Assembly: GCA_016721305.1 (NCBI GenBank)
Contig: JADKIH010000009.1
Span: 62,001 to 126,000, forward strand
Length of the DNA stretch: 64,000 nucleotides
Direction of reading: 5' to 3'
From: Bacteroidota bacterium
Lineage (GTDB): Bacteria; Bacteroidota; Bacteroidia; AKYH767-A; 2013-40CM-41-45
Shown piece by piece: positions 19,079 to 28,832 of this stretch. The translations under genes and the position numbers were made by a program. The notes beneath the pieces were generated by a model, which worked only from the letters and a program-made list of their open reading frames with translations, was not told where the DNA came from and did no database searches. The stretch's first letter is position 1. The number at the start of each line of letters is the position of its first letter.

Positions 19079-20134
19079 ATGAAGCCAGGACGTATTCTGA
19101 TTTTGCTTGTTATCATTTTAGCAGGATTCATCATCTATTACAATAAGTTCCGCCAAACAGGTCCGGCGAATCCCAATGCCGGTTCTAAAGCTCCTCAGGC
19201 AGTTTTGGTAAATGCCGTCGTTGCATCAGGTTCGACGATTGAGAACGAAATCAACGCTACCGGAAGTATTCTGGCCAACGAAGAAGCTGAAGTCAGAAAT
19301 GAAATCGGCGGACGAGTTGCAGCGATTTACTTTAAAGAAGGTACGGCCGTCACAAAGGGCGAACTTTTGGTTAAAATTGTGGACGACTTACGCGCCTCTC
19401 TGGAAAAACTGATTCTTCAAAAAGAACTTGCCACTAAAAATGAAGCCCGTCAAAAAGACTTGCTCTCAATAAAAGGTATCAGTGAGCAGGATTACGAAAC
19501 GACGCTCAACCAACTTAATACGATCAAAGCTGACATTGATTTTGTAAAGGCATCGATTGCTAAAACAGAAATCAGAGCGCCCTTTGATGGAATCATCGGA
19601 CTGAAGAACATCAGCCCTGGTTCTTTTTTAGCCCCAAATACTCTTATCGCCCGCATTCAGGATATTGATCCGGTAAAGGTTGAGTTTTCCATTCCTGAAA
19701 AATATCGGGAGATGATTTCGCTTTCGACTGAAATTCGTTTTACGACTCAAGCTTCTCAGAAGGAATTCACAGGACAAGTCTATGCTTTCGAGCCTAAGAT
19801 TGATCTTGAAACGAGAAGTTTCATTGTAAGAGCCCTCTCGCCTAATCACGATAAAAAAATCTTCCCGGGATCGTTTGTGAATGTGTCGGTTCCTTTCAAA
19901 AAATTGGAGAATAGTATTGTAATTCCAACGCAATGTGTGATCCCTGATATGAAGGGCAAAACTGTTTTTGTGTCGCGCAATGGATTAGCTGCAAAAGTTC
20001 GGGTGCAAACCGGTATTCGCAATGATTCAACGATACAAATCACAGACGGTATAGTTCCGGGCGATACAATTCTGACTACCGGCATTATGCAGGTTCGTCC
20101 GGACATGCCTTTGAAAATTACTGTTGTCAATTAA
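19079..20134 (+). CDS. RND efflux system periplasmic adaptor (HlyD/AcrA family)
   Basis: A 351-residue membrane-fusion protein linking the inner-membrane pump to the outer-membrane channel. It has an N-terminal anchor (ILILLVIILAGFIIYYN), a lipoyl-like half motif (EVRNEIGGRVAAIYFKEGTA), an alpha-helical hairpin (about 100-160), the second half motif (IRAPFDGIIGLKNISPGSFL), and a C-terminal beta-barrel and membrane-proximal domain. Followed after 21 bp by the pump and then the TolC-like channel, so it is the first gene of a complete tripartite operon. Substrate is not predictable from sequence. Frame intact. Confidence 0.95.
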   Translation: MKPGRILILLVIILAGFIIYYNKFRQTGPANPNAGSKAPQAVLVNAVVASGSTIENEINATGSILANEEAEVRNEIGGRVAAIYFKEGTAVTKGELLVKIVDDLRASLEKLILQKELATKNEARQKDLLSIKGISEQDYETTLNQLNTIKADIDFVKASIAKTEIRAPFDGIIGLKNISPGSFLAPNTLIARIQDIDPVKVEFSIPEKYREMISLSTEIRFTTQASQKEFTGQVYAFEPKIDLETRSFIVRALSPNHDKKIFPGSFVNVSVPFKKLENSIVIPTQCVIPDMKGKTVFVSRNGLAAKVRVQTGIRNDSTIQITDGIVPGDTILTTGIMQVRPDMPLKITVVN

Positions 20135-20155
20135 CTTTTCGCGAACGAAGCAACT

Positions 20156-23100
20156 ATGTCATTAAGCTCATTAAGTCTGAAACGTCCGGTGATGGCGATC
20201 GTCTTCTCGATCATCATCATTCTCTTTGGTGCCATTGGTTTCGGCTATCTAGGTGTTCGCGAATATCCTTCGATCGATCCACCGGTTATTACCGTTCGTA
20301 CTGCTTACACGGGTGCAAATGCTGAAGTAATCGAGTCTCAAATTACGGAACCATTGGAAAAGGCTATCAATGGTATTGCCGGAATTCGCTCTTTGTCGTC
20401 GGCATCTAATCAGGGATCGAGTAACATCACCGTAGAATTTAATCTGGAAGTCGATCTTGAAGCAGCGGCAAATGACGTGCGCGACAAAGTTTCACAAGCG
20501 GTACGACAGCTTCCACAGGATATCGATGCACCGCCTGTCGTGACTAAATCCGATGCCAACAGCGACGCCATTATTTCGATGACGGTAGAGAGCAACACAC
20601 GAAATCATTTGCAGGTAAGCGATTTTGCAACGAATGTAATTTTGGAACGGTTGCAAACCATCCCCGGCGTCAGTACGATTCAAATCTGGGGTGAGAAAAA
20701 ATATGCGATGCGAATTTGGTTACATCCCGATGAGCTGGCTGCTTTTCACCTTACTCCTATTGATGTACAAAGTGCACTAGCCCGACAAAATATTGAATTG
20801 CCCGGCGGAAAAATCTCTGGAACTTCTACAGAGTTAACGATTAACACACGGGGCAAACTGATGACGGAAGATGATTTCAATAATCTCATCATACGTTCCG
20901 ATGCTGCCAATACAGTTCGACTAAAAGATATCGGTGAAGCTCGGTTAGGCCCCGAGAATGAAGAAACAATTCTCAAGCAATCAGGCACTCCAATGATCGG
21001 ACTCGCCTTAGTACCACAACCCGGATCCAACTACATTGAAATTGCTGACGAATTTTATAAACGTTTCGATCAGCTGAAAAAAGAACTGCCAAAAGATTTT
21101 AAGCTCGATATTGCTCTCGACAATACTCAATTTGTACGACGATCAATTGGTGAAGTGGAAGAAACTCTACTTATTGCTTTCCTTCTCGTTGTCATCATTA
21201 TCTACTTGTTCTTCCGTGACTGGCTGATTGCTATTCGTCCACTGATCGATATACCGGTTTCATTGATAGGTGCTTTCTTTATTATGTATCTGGCAGGTTT
21301 CAGTATCAATATCCTCACACTCCTTGCTATCGTTCTCGCAACAGGGCTTGTGGTCGATGATGGAATTGTCGTCACTGAAAATATTTACAAGAAGATTGAA
21401 GGCGGCATGAAGCCGATGGAGGCTGCAGAAAAAGGATCGAATGAAATCTTCTTTGCCGTTGTTTCCACCTCGCTGACACTTGCTGTGGTCTTCCTTCCGA
21501 TTATCTTCCTCCAAGGTTTCGTCGGGCGACTCTTCCGGGAATTCGGAATCGTCATGGCCGGAGCGATATTGATTTCAGCCTTCGTATCGCTTTCCCTCAC
21601 CCCTGTTCTAAACGTTAAACTTGCCCGAAGAAATCACAAGCATTCTCGTTTCTACGAACGCACAGAGCCATTCTTTGTGAATATGACGGAAACGTATCGT
21701 CGTTCACTCACTAGTTTTATTAAAGTACGTGGCTGGGCATGGACGATTTTAGGATTAATAGTCGGGCTCATATTTCTCATTGGATCTAATCTTCAATCGG
21801 AGCTTGCTCCATTGGAAGATCGGAGTCTTATTCGTATGCAGGTCACCACTCCGGAAGGCACTTCGTACGATTACATGGATCATTATCTGGATCGATTGGT
21901 ATATTTCATCAACGATTCCATTCCTGAGAAACGAATTTTGTTGAGCGTAACTGCACCGAACTTTAGTGGATCAGGAGCTGTGAACACCGGATTCGCACGT
22001 GTAGTTTTGAAGAATCCCGATGACCGTAAAAGAAGTCAGCAACAGATTGCCGACTATCTTACTAAAAACATGAAATACTTCCCGGATGGAAAGGCCTTCG
22101 CTCTGCAAGAACAAACCATCGGCGTTGGTGGTCAGGCACGAAGCAGTTTACCGGTTCAATACGTTATTCAGGCTCCTTCTTTCGAAAAACTGAAAGAGAA
22201 ACTTCCAAAGTTTATGGAGCTAGCTACTAAAGATCCAACCTTCCAGGGTGTTGATGTAAACTTGAAATTCAACAAGCCTGAACTCAATGTGCAAATTGAT
22301 CGCAATCGCGCATCGGCATTGGGCGTTTCGGTAAGTGATATTGCTCAGACATTCCAACTAGCCTATAGCGGAAGCCGGATTTCTTATTTCACAATGAATG
22401 GAAAGCAATATCAGGTTATCGGGCAGGTCGATAGAATTAATCGTGATGAGCCTTTGGATCTAAAATCACTGTATGTGCGAAACACTAAAGGTGATATGAT
22501 ACAGCTGGACAACGTCGTAACGGTGAAAGAAGAAAGTAGTCCGCCACAGCTTTATCATTTCAATCGCTACAAATCAGCAACGGTTTCAGCCGGACTTGCA
22601 CAAGGGAAAACTATCGGCGATGGAATTCAGGCGATGGATAAAATCCGCAAAGACGTTTTGGACGACTCATTCAGCACAGCTTTATCGGGTCCTTCGCGCG
22701 ACTTCTCAGAAAGCGGTTCCAATATTCTCTTCGCTTTCATTCTGGCATTAGTACTCATTTACCTGATCCTTGCCGCACAGTTTGAAAGTTTCAGAGACCC
22801 GTTCATTATCATGTTAACCGTCCCGCTCGCGCTTGGCGGTGCTGTTCTTTCATTGTGGATGTTTAATCAGACATTGAACATCTTCAGTCAGATTGGCATC
22901 ATCATGCTTATCGGATTGGTTACGAAGAATGGTATTCTTATCGTTGAATTCGCCAATCAGCGCAAAGCACAAGGGCTTCTTTTAAAAGAAGCCGTTATAG
23001 ATGCTTCTGTATCTCGTCTGCGTCCAATTCTCATGACAAGTATTGCAACCATTTTAGGAGCATTACCAATTGCAATCGGATTGGGCAACGGTGCGCAGAG

Positions 23101-23224
23101 CCGAATTCCGATGGGTATTGTCGTTGTAGGTGGCTTGTTGTTTTCTTTGATTCTTACTCTCTATGTCATACCTGCCGTGTACACTTATATCTCACGTAAC
23201 AAAAAACAAAATGATGAAGAGTAA
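20156..23224 (+). CDS. RND family efflux permease (AcrB/MexB-like, HAE1 type)
   Basis: A 1022-residue proton-driven trimeric pump. The first helix is at MAIVFSIIIILFGAIGFGYL, followed by the porter domain (EYPSIDPPVITVRTAYTGA), and the TM4 proton-relay pair Asp-Asp in LATGLVVDDGIVVTENIYK near residues 401-402. The second half repeats the fold, with TM10 in LVTKNGILIVEFANQRK. Asp-Asp and the Lys nearby indicate an active drug-type (HAE1) transporter rather than a metal exporter. Stop overlaps the start of the TolC-like gene by 11 bp, so translation is probably coupled. Frame intact. Confidence 0.96.
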   Translation: MSLSSLSLKRPVMAIVFSIIIILFGAIGFGYLGVREYPSIDPPVITVRTAYTGANAEVIESQITEPLEKAINGIAGIRSLSSASNQGSSNITVEFNLEVDLEAAANDVRDKVSQAVRQLPQDIDAPPVVTKSDANSDAIISMTVESNTRNHLQVSDFATNVILERLQTIPGVSTIQIWGEKKYAMRIWLHPDELAAFHLTPIDVQSALARQNIELPGGKISGTSTELTINTRGKLMTEDDFNNLIIRSDAANTVRLKDIGEARLGPENEETILKQSGTPMIGLALVPQPGSNYIEIADEFYKRFDQLKKELPKDFKLDIALDNTQFVRRSIGEVEETLLIAFLLVVIIIYLFFRDWLIAIRPLIDIPVSLIGAFFIMYLAGFSINILTLLAIVLATGLVVDDGIVVTENIYKKIEGGMKPMEAAEKGSNEIFFAVVSTSLTLAVVFLPIIFLQGFVGRLFREFGIVMAGAILISAFVSLSLTPVLNVKLARRNHKHSRFYERTEPFFVNMTETYRRSLTSFIKVRGWAWTILGLIVGLIFLIGSNLQSELAPLEDRSLIRMQVTTPEGTSYDYMDHYLDRLVYFINDSIPEKRILLSVTAPNFSGSGAVNTGFARVVLKNPDDRKRSQQQIADYLTKNMKYFPDGKAFALQEQTIGVGGQARSSLPVQYVIQAPSFEKLKEKLPKFMELATKDPTFQGVDVNLKFNKPELNVQIDRNRASALGVSVSDIAQTFQLAYSGSRISYFTMNGKQYQVIGQVDRINRDEPLDLKSLYVRNTKGDMIQLDNVVTVKEESSPPQLYHFNRYKSATVSAGLAQGKTIGDGIQAMDKIRKDVLDDSFSTALSGPSRDFSESGSNILFAFILALVLIYLILAAQFESFRDPFIIMLTVPLALGGAVLSLWMFNQTLNIFSQIGIIMLIGLVTKNGILIVEFANQRKAQGLLLKEAVIDASVSRLRPILMTSIATILGALPIAIGLGNGAQSRIPMGIVVVGGLLFSLILTLYVIPAVYTYISRNKKQNDEE

Positions 23225-24515
23225 AATTGCCTTTCTTCTTATTTTGATTTCTCCTTTCATTTCGAATGCACAGGATTCGCTTCTGACGCTCGACAATGCG
23301 ATAAAAAATGCGCTCGAGAGTAATTTCGATGTACAGATCTATTCTTCGATGAATGCCGAGGCAAAGAATAACGCAACTGCAGGAAACGCAGGAATGCTCC
23401 CGAATGCCGATGTTTCCGGTGGCTATGTAAAATCGGTCAGCTCGATTGACCAAAAATATAGCAGCGGTTCAGAAATTAAGCGCGATGGATCCGGCTCTTC
23501 TGTCCTTTCGATGGACGCAGGTATTACATGGACGATTTTCGACGGAATGAAAATGTTTTATACGCGCGACAAGCTCAGCTCTGTTGTACGTCAGTCGGAC
23601 CAGCAGTTAAAAATTCAGATAGAGAATACGATTGAATCAATTATCAGCGCCTACTACTCCATCATTAAGAATCGTCAGGATCTGAAAGCTGTTCGAGAAG
23701 AACTGACTTTGTCGGAAGACCGACTAAAGATAGCTGAAAGAAAACTCAACAATGGCTCAGGTTCGAAGTTAGATATGCTTTTGGCAAAAACCGATTTCAA
23801 TAAGCAGAAGTCAATCGAACTGACAACGCAATCGCAGCTCGATGCCGCCATGATTGAATTGAACAGGTTGATGGCAAAACCGCTCGAGAATAAGTATCAG
23901 ACAGAAGATTCGGTTATTATTTCCTACCGCCCGGATATTCAGCAAATGAAAAAGAGCTGGAGAGTAAAAATGCTACTGTGGCTTTGTTCGAGATCAATTC
24001 ACGCATTGCTGAATTAAGCCTGAAGAAAGTCAGTCGATGCGCTGGCCAAAATCGCTCTGTCATCCCACTACGTTTACAATAAGACAAAGAATGATGCAGG
24101 CTTTTCACTTTACAATCAAAGTAACGGATATAATTACGGGATTACGGCAACACTTCCTCTCTTTCATGGTTTTAATATCACACGACAAATCCGCAATTCG
24201 CGATCAGAAGTATTGCAGGCCAAGCTGGAATTGTCGTCCATCAAAGAACAAATCAGCGCCGAATTACTCAACAGCTATCGCAATTTTTCCAATCAACTTG
24301 AACTTTTGAAGATGGAAGAAGAAAACATAACTTTCGCCCGTGAAATTTTGAATGTGGCGCAAGAAAGATACCGTCTCGGAATCAGCTCTACACTTGAAAT
24401 GCAGGACGCTCAACGCGTTTTCGAAGAATCCGTCAGCCGCCTCACCACAGCGCGCTATAACACCAAATTATCCGAAACAAGATTGAGGAGATTGAATGGG
24501 GAGTTGGTGAAGTAG
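23214..24515 (+). CDS. TolC-family outer-membrane efflux channel (two compensating frameshifts)
   Basis: The outer-membrane component of the efflux operon. Signal peptide MKSKIAFLLILISPFISNAQ, then two repeated TolC halves with coiled-coil helices (LTLDNAIKNALESNFDVQIYS; later YGITATLPLFHGF and LELLKMEEENITFAREI). The frame leaves near 23949-23953 (A5, one A missing) and returns near 24026-24030. The 80-base stretch between reads sensibly in the shifted frame as ELESKNATVALFEINSRIAEL. Total length is a multiple of three, 433 codons, typical of the family. ATG 23211 is an equally possible start. Confidence 0.9.
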
Positions 24516-24712
24516 TAGCGGGTTACGGGTTACGGGTTGCGGGTTGCGAGTTGCGACCCTGCTCACTCAAACTGTTACTCAAACTCGCACATCAGGAGTT
24601 GCGGGATTCAGCAAGCTCATCCACCCGCTTACAGGTTGCAACAACGCAATTAACAAACAGTCAACTTACTACTTACTACTTACTACTTACTACTTACCAC
24701 TTACAACCTACC
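24515..24712. repeat. Composite intergenic element: GGGTTGC array, centre, ACTTACT array
   Basis: Starts at the TolC stop with heptamers GGGTTAC, GGGTTAC, GGGTTGC, GGGTTGC and GAGTTGC (24520-24555). The centre includes CTCACTCAAACTGTTACTCA, a sequence almost repeated near 57435. From about 24660 to 24710 runs TCAACTTAC with tandem TACTTAC units. The right array ends 2 bp before the nhaA ATG, leaving no room for a normal leader downstream of it. Confidence 0.87.
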
Positions 24713-24713
24713 A

Positions 24714-25880
24714 ATGCCCATCACCAACCGCCTAACCCACCACTTCCAAAGCTTCATCAGGAGTCAGAAGTTCTCCGGGGTTGCATTGTTGACGCTGACG
24801 GTTGTATCGTTAATACTTTCGAATTCGGGCTTTGCAGAGTCGTATCAGAATTTCTGGGAGCACGCTTATCAATTGAACAGCTTCGTTCATTTCAGCTTAG
24901 AGCATTTGGTGAATGAAGGCCTTATGGCTTTTTTCTTTCTGCTTGTAGGACTAGAAATAAAGCGAGAGTTTATGGAAGGCGAATTGTCAGGCTTCGAAAA
25001 AGCTTCTCTTCCGATTGGCGCTGCGTTGGGCGGAATGATTTTTCCGGCGCTCATTTTTGTTCTTTTCAATTTCGGAAAGTCAACTGCTTCAGGTTGGGGA
25101 ATTCCGATGGCGACGGACATAGCTTTTGCTATCGGTATACTTTCTTTAGTTGGCGATAGAATTCCAAACTCCTGCAAAGTGTTGCTTACAGCGATAGCGG
25201 TTGTCGACGATTTAGGCGCTGTGATTGTGATTGCATTATTCTATACATCATCGCTGCAAACAACTTATCTGATCAGTGCCGGCGGAGTATTTTTGATTCT
25301 ACTATTGATGAATCGTTTTAGAGTCAAACAAATCGGGCTGTACTTTATTCCGGGGATCTTTCTGTGGTACTTTATTCTTCAATCCGGAATTCATTCGACG
25401 ATTGCCGGAGTACTTCTGGCAGTTACTATTCCTTTGAAAGCAGGAAATGAATCTCCGTTGACAAAGCTCGAACACCTTCTCCATTCGCCGGTGAACTTGT
25501 TGATCATGCCAATCTTTGCCTTGGCTAATACACTGATACCGATTTCCGGATCACTCACAGGAATTTTGAATAATCCGGAGAGCTTCGGAATTTCACTCGG
25601 ACTCATTATCGGGAAGCCATTAGGAATTGTATTATTTACGCTTCTTTTGATCAAGTTTAAAGTAAGTCGGATGCCCGAAGGTTTAACGCGCAAGCATATA
25701 ATTGGCTTAGGTTTCCTTGGTGGAATTGGATTTACTATGTCGGTTTTCATTTCACTGCTTGCATTCGCAGAACCTTCGTACGTGATCAGTGCAAAGCTGT
25801 CAATTCTTATCGCTTCACTCATTTCCGGAGTAATCGGATTCATCATTTTAAAATCAACGCTGAATGATCAAAGATCCTGA
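24714..25880 (+). CDS. nhaA: Na+/H+ antiporter NhaA
   Basis: A 388-residue inner-membrane antiporter that exports Na+ (or Li+) in exchange for protons at alkaline pH. About 11-12 membrane helices are visible. Family landmarks are FFFLLVGLEIKREFMEGEL, the IPMATDIAFAIG segment with TM4 Asp, and the ion-binding pair Asp-Asp in LTAIAVVDDLGAVIVIALFY, followed by GIHSTIAGVLLA. Length and order match E. coli NhaA. Start ATG 24714 lies directly against a repeat array. The gene overlaps the downstream methyltransferase by 17 bp. Confidence 0.97.
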   Translation: MPITNRLTHHFQSFIRSQKFSGVALLTLTVVSLILSNSGFAESYQNFWEHAYQLNSFVHFSLEHLVNEGLMAFFFLLVGLEIKREFMEGELSGFEKASLPIGAALGGMIFPALIFVLFNFGKSTASGWGIPMATDIAFAIGILSLVGDRIPNSCKVLLTAIAVVDDLGAVIVIALFYTSSLQTTYLISAGGVFLILLLMNRFRVKQIGLYFIPGIFLWYFILQSGIHSTIAGVLLAVTIPLKAGNESPLTKLEHLLHSPVNLLIMPIFALANTLIPISGSLTGILNNPESFGISLGLIIGKPLGIVLFTLLLIKFKVSRMPEGLTRKHIIGLGFLGGIGFTMSVFISLLAFAEPSYVISAKLSILIASLISGVIGFIILKSTLNDQRS

Positions 25881-26517
25881 AGAAATTGCTGCTCAGCTTC
25901 GTCTTCCGCACGGCGAGCGTGCAAAAGAGATTACAGACTTTATGGAGAAAGCCAACGGACCGATGTATGATTTGGCATTAAGTCCGATGACGTTCGCTCC
26001 CGGTGATTCTGTGCTTGAAATTGGTCCGGCCAATGGCGCATTCCTGAATCGGATTTTTGAAAAAGAGAATTCAATTGTCTACTCCGGAATTGACCTTTCG
26101 AAAGACATGGTTGATGAAGCAAACAATACTCACAAAGCACTGGTAGCTTCAAAAGCTGCTTCATTCGTTCATGGCTCTGTAGAAGAAATGCCGTTTGAGT
26201 CAAATTCGTTTAATCATATTTTTACGGTAAATACGCTTTACTTTTGGCCGGATGTCATGAAAGGATTTGATGAAATTCTTCGCGTACTAAAGCCCGGAGG
26301 TGATTTTTCGATTGCCATACGTTCGGCTGATACGATGAAAGTGCTTCCTTTTGCAGCATTCGGATTTCGATTGTATTCGGAGGATGAATTACGAAGCATA
26401 ATGGAAAAATTGCCTCTTTCTCATTTCAGAATCGATTCTCGTAACGAAAAAATCAAGCTGCCCGATGGAAATCCGGCCGAGCTGACCAATCACTGCGCTT
26501 TTGGAGTGAAAGCTTAA
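25864..26517 (+). CDS. Class I SAM-dependent methyltransferase
   Basis: A 217-residue Rossmann-fold methyltransferase of the UbiE/Methyltransf_11 type. Motif I is VLEIGPANGAFL, motif II is YSGIDLSKDMVDEA, followed by GSVEEMPFESNSFNHIFTVN (post-I and motif IV) and EILRVLKPGGDFSIAIR. The substrate cannot be told from sequence. It starts inside the 3' end of nhaA (17-bp overlap), suggesting co-expression. The start MIKDPEEIAAQLRLPHGE is the only ATG before motif I. Confidence 0.92.
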   Translation: MIKDPEEIAAQLRLPHGERAKEITDFMEKANGPMYDLALSPMTFAPGDSVLEIGPANGAFLNRIFEKENSIVYSGIDLSKDMVDEANNTHKALVASKAASFVHGSVEEMPFESNSFNHIFTVNTLYFWPDVMKGFDEILRVLKPGGDFSIAIRSADTMKVLPFAAFGFRLYSEDELRSIMEKLPLSHFRIDSRNEKIKLPDGNPAELTNHCAFGVKA

Positions 26518-26555
26518 AATCCCTATCATTGACCAAACGAAAAAAAAGTACCTGA

Positions 26556-26984
26556 ATGCGGAAATTTGCCTTCTTCTTATTATTTGCAGCGTTGGCTCTG
26601 AATTCTCATGCGCAGAAAGTCGTAAAGCTCACTATAACCGACAATCTAAGCTCAGCAAGTCGCTTCTCATATGGCAAACCGAAACCGGCAGCGCCGAAGG
26701 ATCACTTCTATCTTTTAAGCGATAAGGGAACTCAAGTACTATTTTATGCTGAAGTTGCTCCATCAGATAGTGTCGGAGTGAGAACAACGCTGAAATTCGT
26801 TGCATATAAAACCGATGGTGGTAAAGATGAATGGGTGGATGAACGTTCAATTGAATTAAAACCGGGTCAGTCGTATGCAATGACGGCGATCAACTTTTTC
26901 TCAACAGGAACATACAGAGTTACCGTTACGTCTGATAATTCTAATGAAGCTCAGGCAGTCGGTACTTTTATTATTTCAAAATAG
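26556..26984 (+). CDS. Hypothetical secreted protein
   Basis: A 142-residue protein with signal peptide MRKFAFFLLFAALALNSHAQ and a beta-rich mature part (VVKLTITDNLSSASRFSYG; GVRTTLKFVAYKTDGG; GTYRVTVTSDNSNEAQAVG). The alternation of hydrophobic residues suggests a single immunoglobulin-like sandwich. I do not recognise a family and infer only periplasmic or outer-membrane location. It lies 38 bp after the methyltransferase and before msrA on the same strand. Confidence 0.75.
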   Translation: MRKFAFFLLFAALALNSHAQKVVKLTITDNLSSASRFSYGKPKPAAPKDHFYLLSDKGTQVLFYAEVAPSDSVGVRTTLKFVAYKTDGGKDEWVDERSIELKPGQSYAMTAINFFSTGTYRVTVTSDNSNEAQAVGTFIISK

Positions 26985-27055
26985 TCGACAACTGAACTTT
27001 TCCTCAATACCATTGTTCTTTTTATAAAGCCGACAATAAAATCGGATTAACCATC

Positions 27056-27615
27056 ATGACTATGGAAAATATACCAAGTGAATTTCAGGAAATTGCTACC
27101 GTAGGTGGTGGCTGCTTTTGGTGTACTGAAGCACAATTTCAAATTCTGGATGGAGTGGTTTCTGTGGAATCGGGGTACTCCGGAGGAAAGATCAAAATCC
27201 TGCATACAGAGAAGTTTGTCTGGGAATAACCGGTCACGCCGAAGTCATTCAGGTCGTCTTCGATACGCGGAAATTAACCTACACCGATATTTTAAAAGCC
27301 TTCTTCGTTTCTCACGACCCGACTCAATTGAATCGCCAGGGTAATGACGTTGGAACACAATACAGATCGGTTATTTTTTATCATAGCGAAGCACAACGAG
27401 AAATCGCTGAGAAAATCATCAGTGATTTAACAACAGAAAAAATTTATTCAGCCCCCATCGTAACCGAAGTATCACCCTTTAGCGTCTTCTACAAAGCCGA
27501 AGATTATCACCAAAACTACTTCAATCAAAATCAGGATCAGCCCTATTGCTATTACGTAGTCACACCAAAGCTGGAGAAGTTCAGGAAGGTTTTTGCAGAT
27601 CGACTCATGCGGTAG
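27056..27615 (+). CDS. msrA: Peptide-methionine (S)-S-oxide reductase MsrA (frameshifted)
   Basis: MsrA repairs oxidised methionine (S form). The catalytic motif GGCFWC with Cys20 is followed by GVVSVESGYSGGK. The frame is then lost at the A run 27194-27197: adding one A restores IKNPAYREVCLGITGHAEVI and the remaining conserved sequence FFVSHDPTQLNRQGNDVGTQ and FYKAEDYHQNYF. Restored length is 186 residues, normal for MsrA. The stop at 27613-27615 is the first part of a heptamer array (TAGTCTT, TAGCCTG). Confidence 0.93.
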
Positions 27616-27770
27616 TCTTTAGCCTGTAGCCATTAGTCTGTAGCCCGTAGTTCTTAGTAGGAAACCGCTCAACATTTAATCAAGTCCGGAATAAGTGCAA
27701 CAGCTAAAACTCCAAGTCAACTTACGACTTACTACTTGCTAATTACCAATTACTAATTACCAATTACCTG
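27613..27770. repeat. Composite intergenic element: TAGCCTG array, centre, ACTTACT and AATTACC arrays
   Basis: Positions 27613-27660 hold seven degenerate units TAGTCTT, TAGCCTG, TAGCCAT, TAGTCTG, TAGCCCG, TAGTTCT and TAGTAGG with an exact 7-bp spacing, starting with the msrA stop codon itself. The centre is unique sequence. Positions 27714-27738 read AAGTCAACTTACGACTTACT, followed by AATTACC, AATTACT, AATTACC and AATTACC at 27741-27769. Confidence 0.82.
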
Positions 27771-27775
27771 CCTCT

Positions 27776-27810
27776 CAAAAAATAAAGGAGCCAACCACCA
27801 AGTTGACTCC
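27776..27810 (-). terminator. Terminator on the minus strand
   Basis: On the minus strand GGAGTCAAC pairs with GTTGGCTCC (one G-U) around a 6-base loop, followed by TTTATTTTTTG. It can stop transcripts coming from the PepSY-like gene about 390 bp upstream. On the plus strand the tail is poor. Confidence 0.7.
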
Positions 27811-28201
27811 TTCCCACCACATCCAATAAATATTTTAATTGTTCTGCACGAACGAATTTTCGAATTAAATACACCAAGATTTTTGGCGAAATGTATGAGG
27901 CTCCGGGGATCGACTTAATCAAGTAAGTCCTTCTTGCTTATCAAGCGCTAATTTTGGATTTGCACTTGCTTTTTTTTCGGAACAAAACTTGAAATTTTCC
28001 GAGAGTTTCACACACATCTAGTCTAACGCCGGCACATTAAAAAAGGTTCGTAAAAAATATTCGGGATGTAAGTTTAAGGAAAAAGTAATAGGTATATCTT
28101 GGAATAATCCTACTACGACAACACTTCCCCTATTTCACAGTAGGTCATAAAAAAAGGAAACCAGATCGGAATCCCTCTTTTCTAAATATCCTGTGTGAAT
28201 T
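27811..28201. other. Intergenic stretch with no supported gene
   Basis: About 390 bp, AT-rich. I see no open frame with coding character, no tRNA fold and no heptamer array. A weak hairpin (28147-28176, GGAAACC with GGAATCC) followed on the minus strand by T7 could end the PepSY-like transcript. A small RNA cannot be excluded but nothing shows one. Confidence 0.5.
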
Positions 28202-28608
28202 TTACTTCACCTTTCCATCCTGATCAAAGGTTGTAACAACCTCATTCTGAATAGTATAATATGACTTATTGCCATCTTTATCCACTACCATAAATACGCG
28301 ATACTCAGCAGTCTGACCGGTTTTGACTTTGCATAATAGTCAGTGATAGTAGCCGGAACGTCAGAAGTTGGTAATTCGTACTCGTTTCGAAGAACTACAT
28401 CATTTGCATCAAAGACCGTGTTGCGCATCTTCTTTGACTGATCGTAATACGTGGCTTTGTAATTTCCGTTTTCCATTGTCCAAACCAAACGGTTTGCATC
28501 CGGATGAGATTGCTTGAATGCATCCTGTGTGTGATGCGGCGGAATAACAACCTGTGCCATCGCCGACATACCGAATAACAAGAAACTAAAGAGGACAAAC
28601 TTTTTCAT
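28202..28608 (-). CDS. Secreted PepSY-like protein (frameshifted)
   Basis: Signal peptide MKKFVLFSFLLFGMSAMAQ precedes a region with the pattern of the PepSY-like family: AFKQSHPDANRLVWTMENGNYKA, then NTVFDANDVVLRNEYELP. The frame is lost at 28328-28330; restoring one A gives ITDYYAKVKTGQTAEYRVF and the end TTFDQDGKVK, a second similar half. The restored protein has 135 residues. Such proteins are periplasmic and of unknown function; some bind peptidases or peptidoglycan, which is only a family-level inference. Confidence 0.8.
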
Positions 28609-28675
28609 GTTTGAAGTTTTTTGGTTTATGATTGGTTAAATATACGGATTTTTCTTCGTTTGTGTTGCGCGTTGT

Positions 28676-28826
28676 TTGGCGAGATGCGGGATGCGAGTTG
28701 CGAGTTGCGGGTTGCGGGTTGCGAGTTGCGAGTTGCGGGCTTCGACAAGCTCAGCCAACGGGTTGCGAATGGCGAAGCCAATCTTCAATCTTCAATCTTC
28801 AATCTTCAATCTTCAATCTTCAATAA
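28676..28826. repeat. Composite element: GTTGCGG array followed by exact (CAATCTT)6
   Basis: Positions 28682-28741 hold units GATGCGG, GATGCGA, GTTGCGA and GTTGCGG in 7-bp register. A segment CGACAAGCTCAGCCAACGGG (also near 57412) follows, then six perfect CAATCTT copies at 28779-28820. The array ends 8 bp before the stop of the TerB-like gene. Confidence 0.92.
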
Positions 28827-28832
28827 CCCACC

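Noticed and set aside
24551..24735. Open frames through heptamer arrays giving LLLTTYY-type peptides
   Set aside because: The ACTTACT strand is stop-free in any frame, so long open frames are expected by repetition alone.
27811..28201. Possible tRNA or structured small RNA in the longest unannotated gap
   Set aside because: I could not find a cloverleaf, T-loop (GGTTCGAATCC-like) or conserved RNA motif; only a weak terminator-like hairpin is present.
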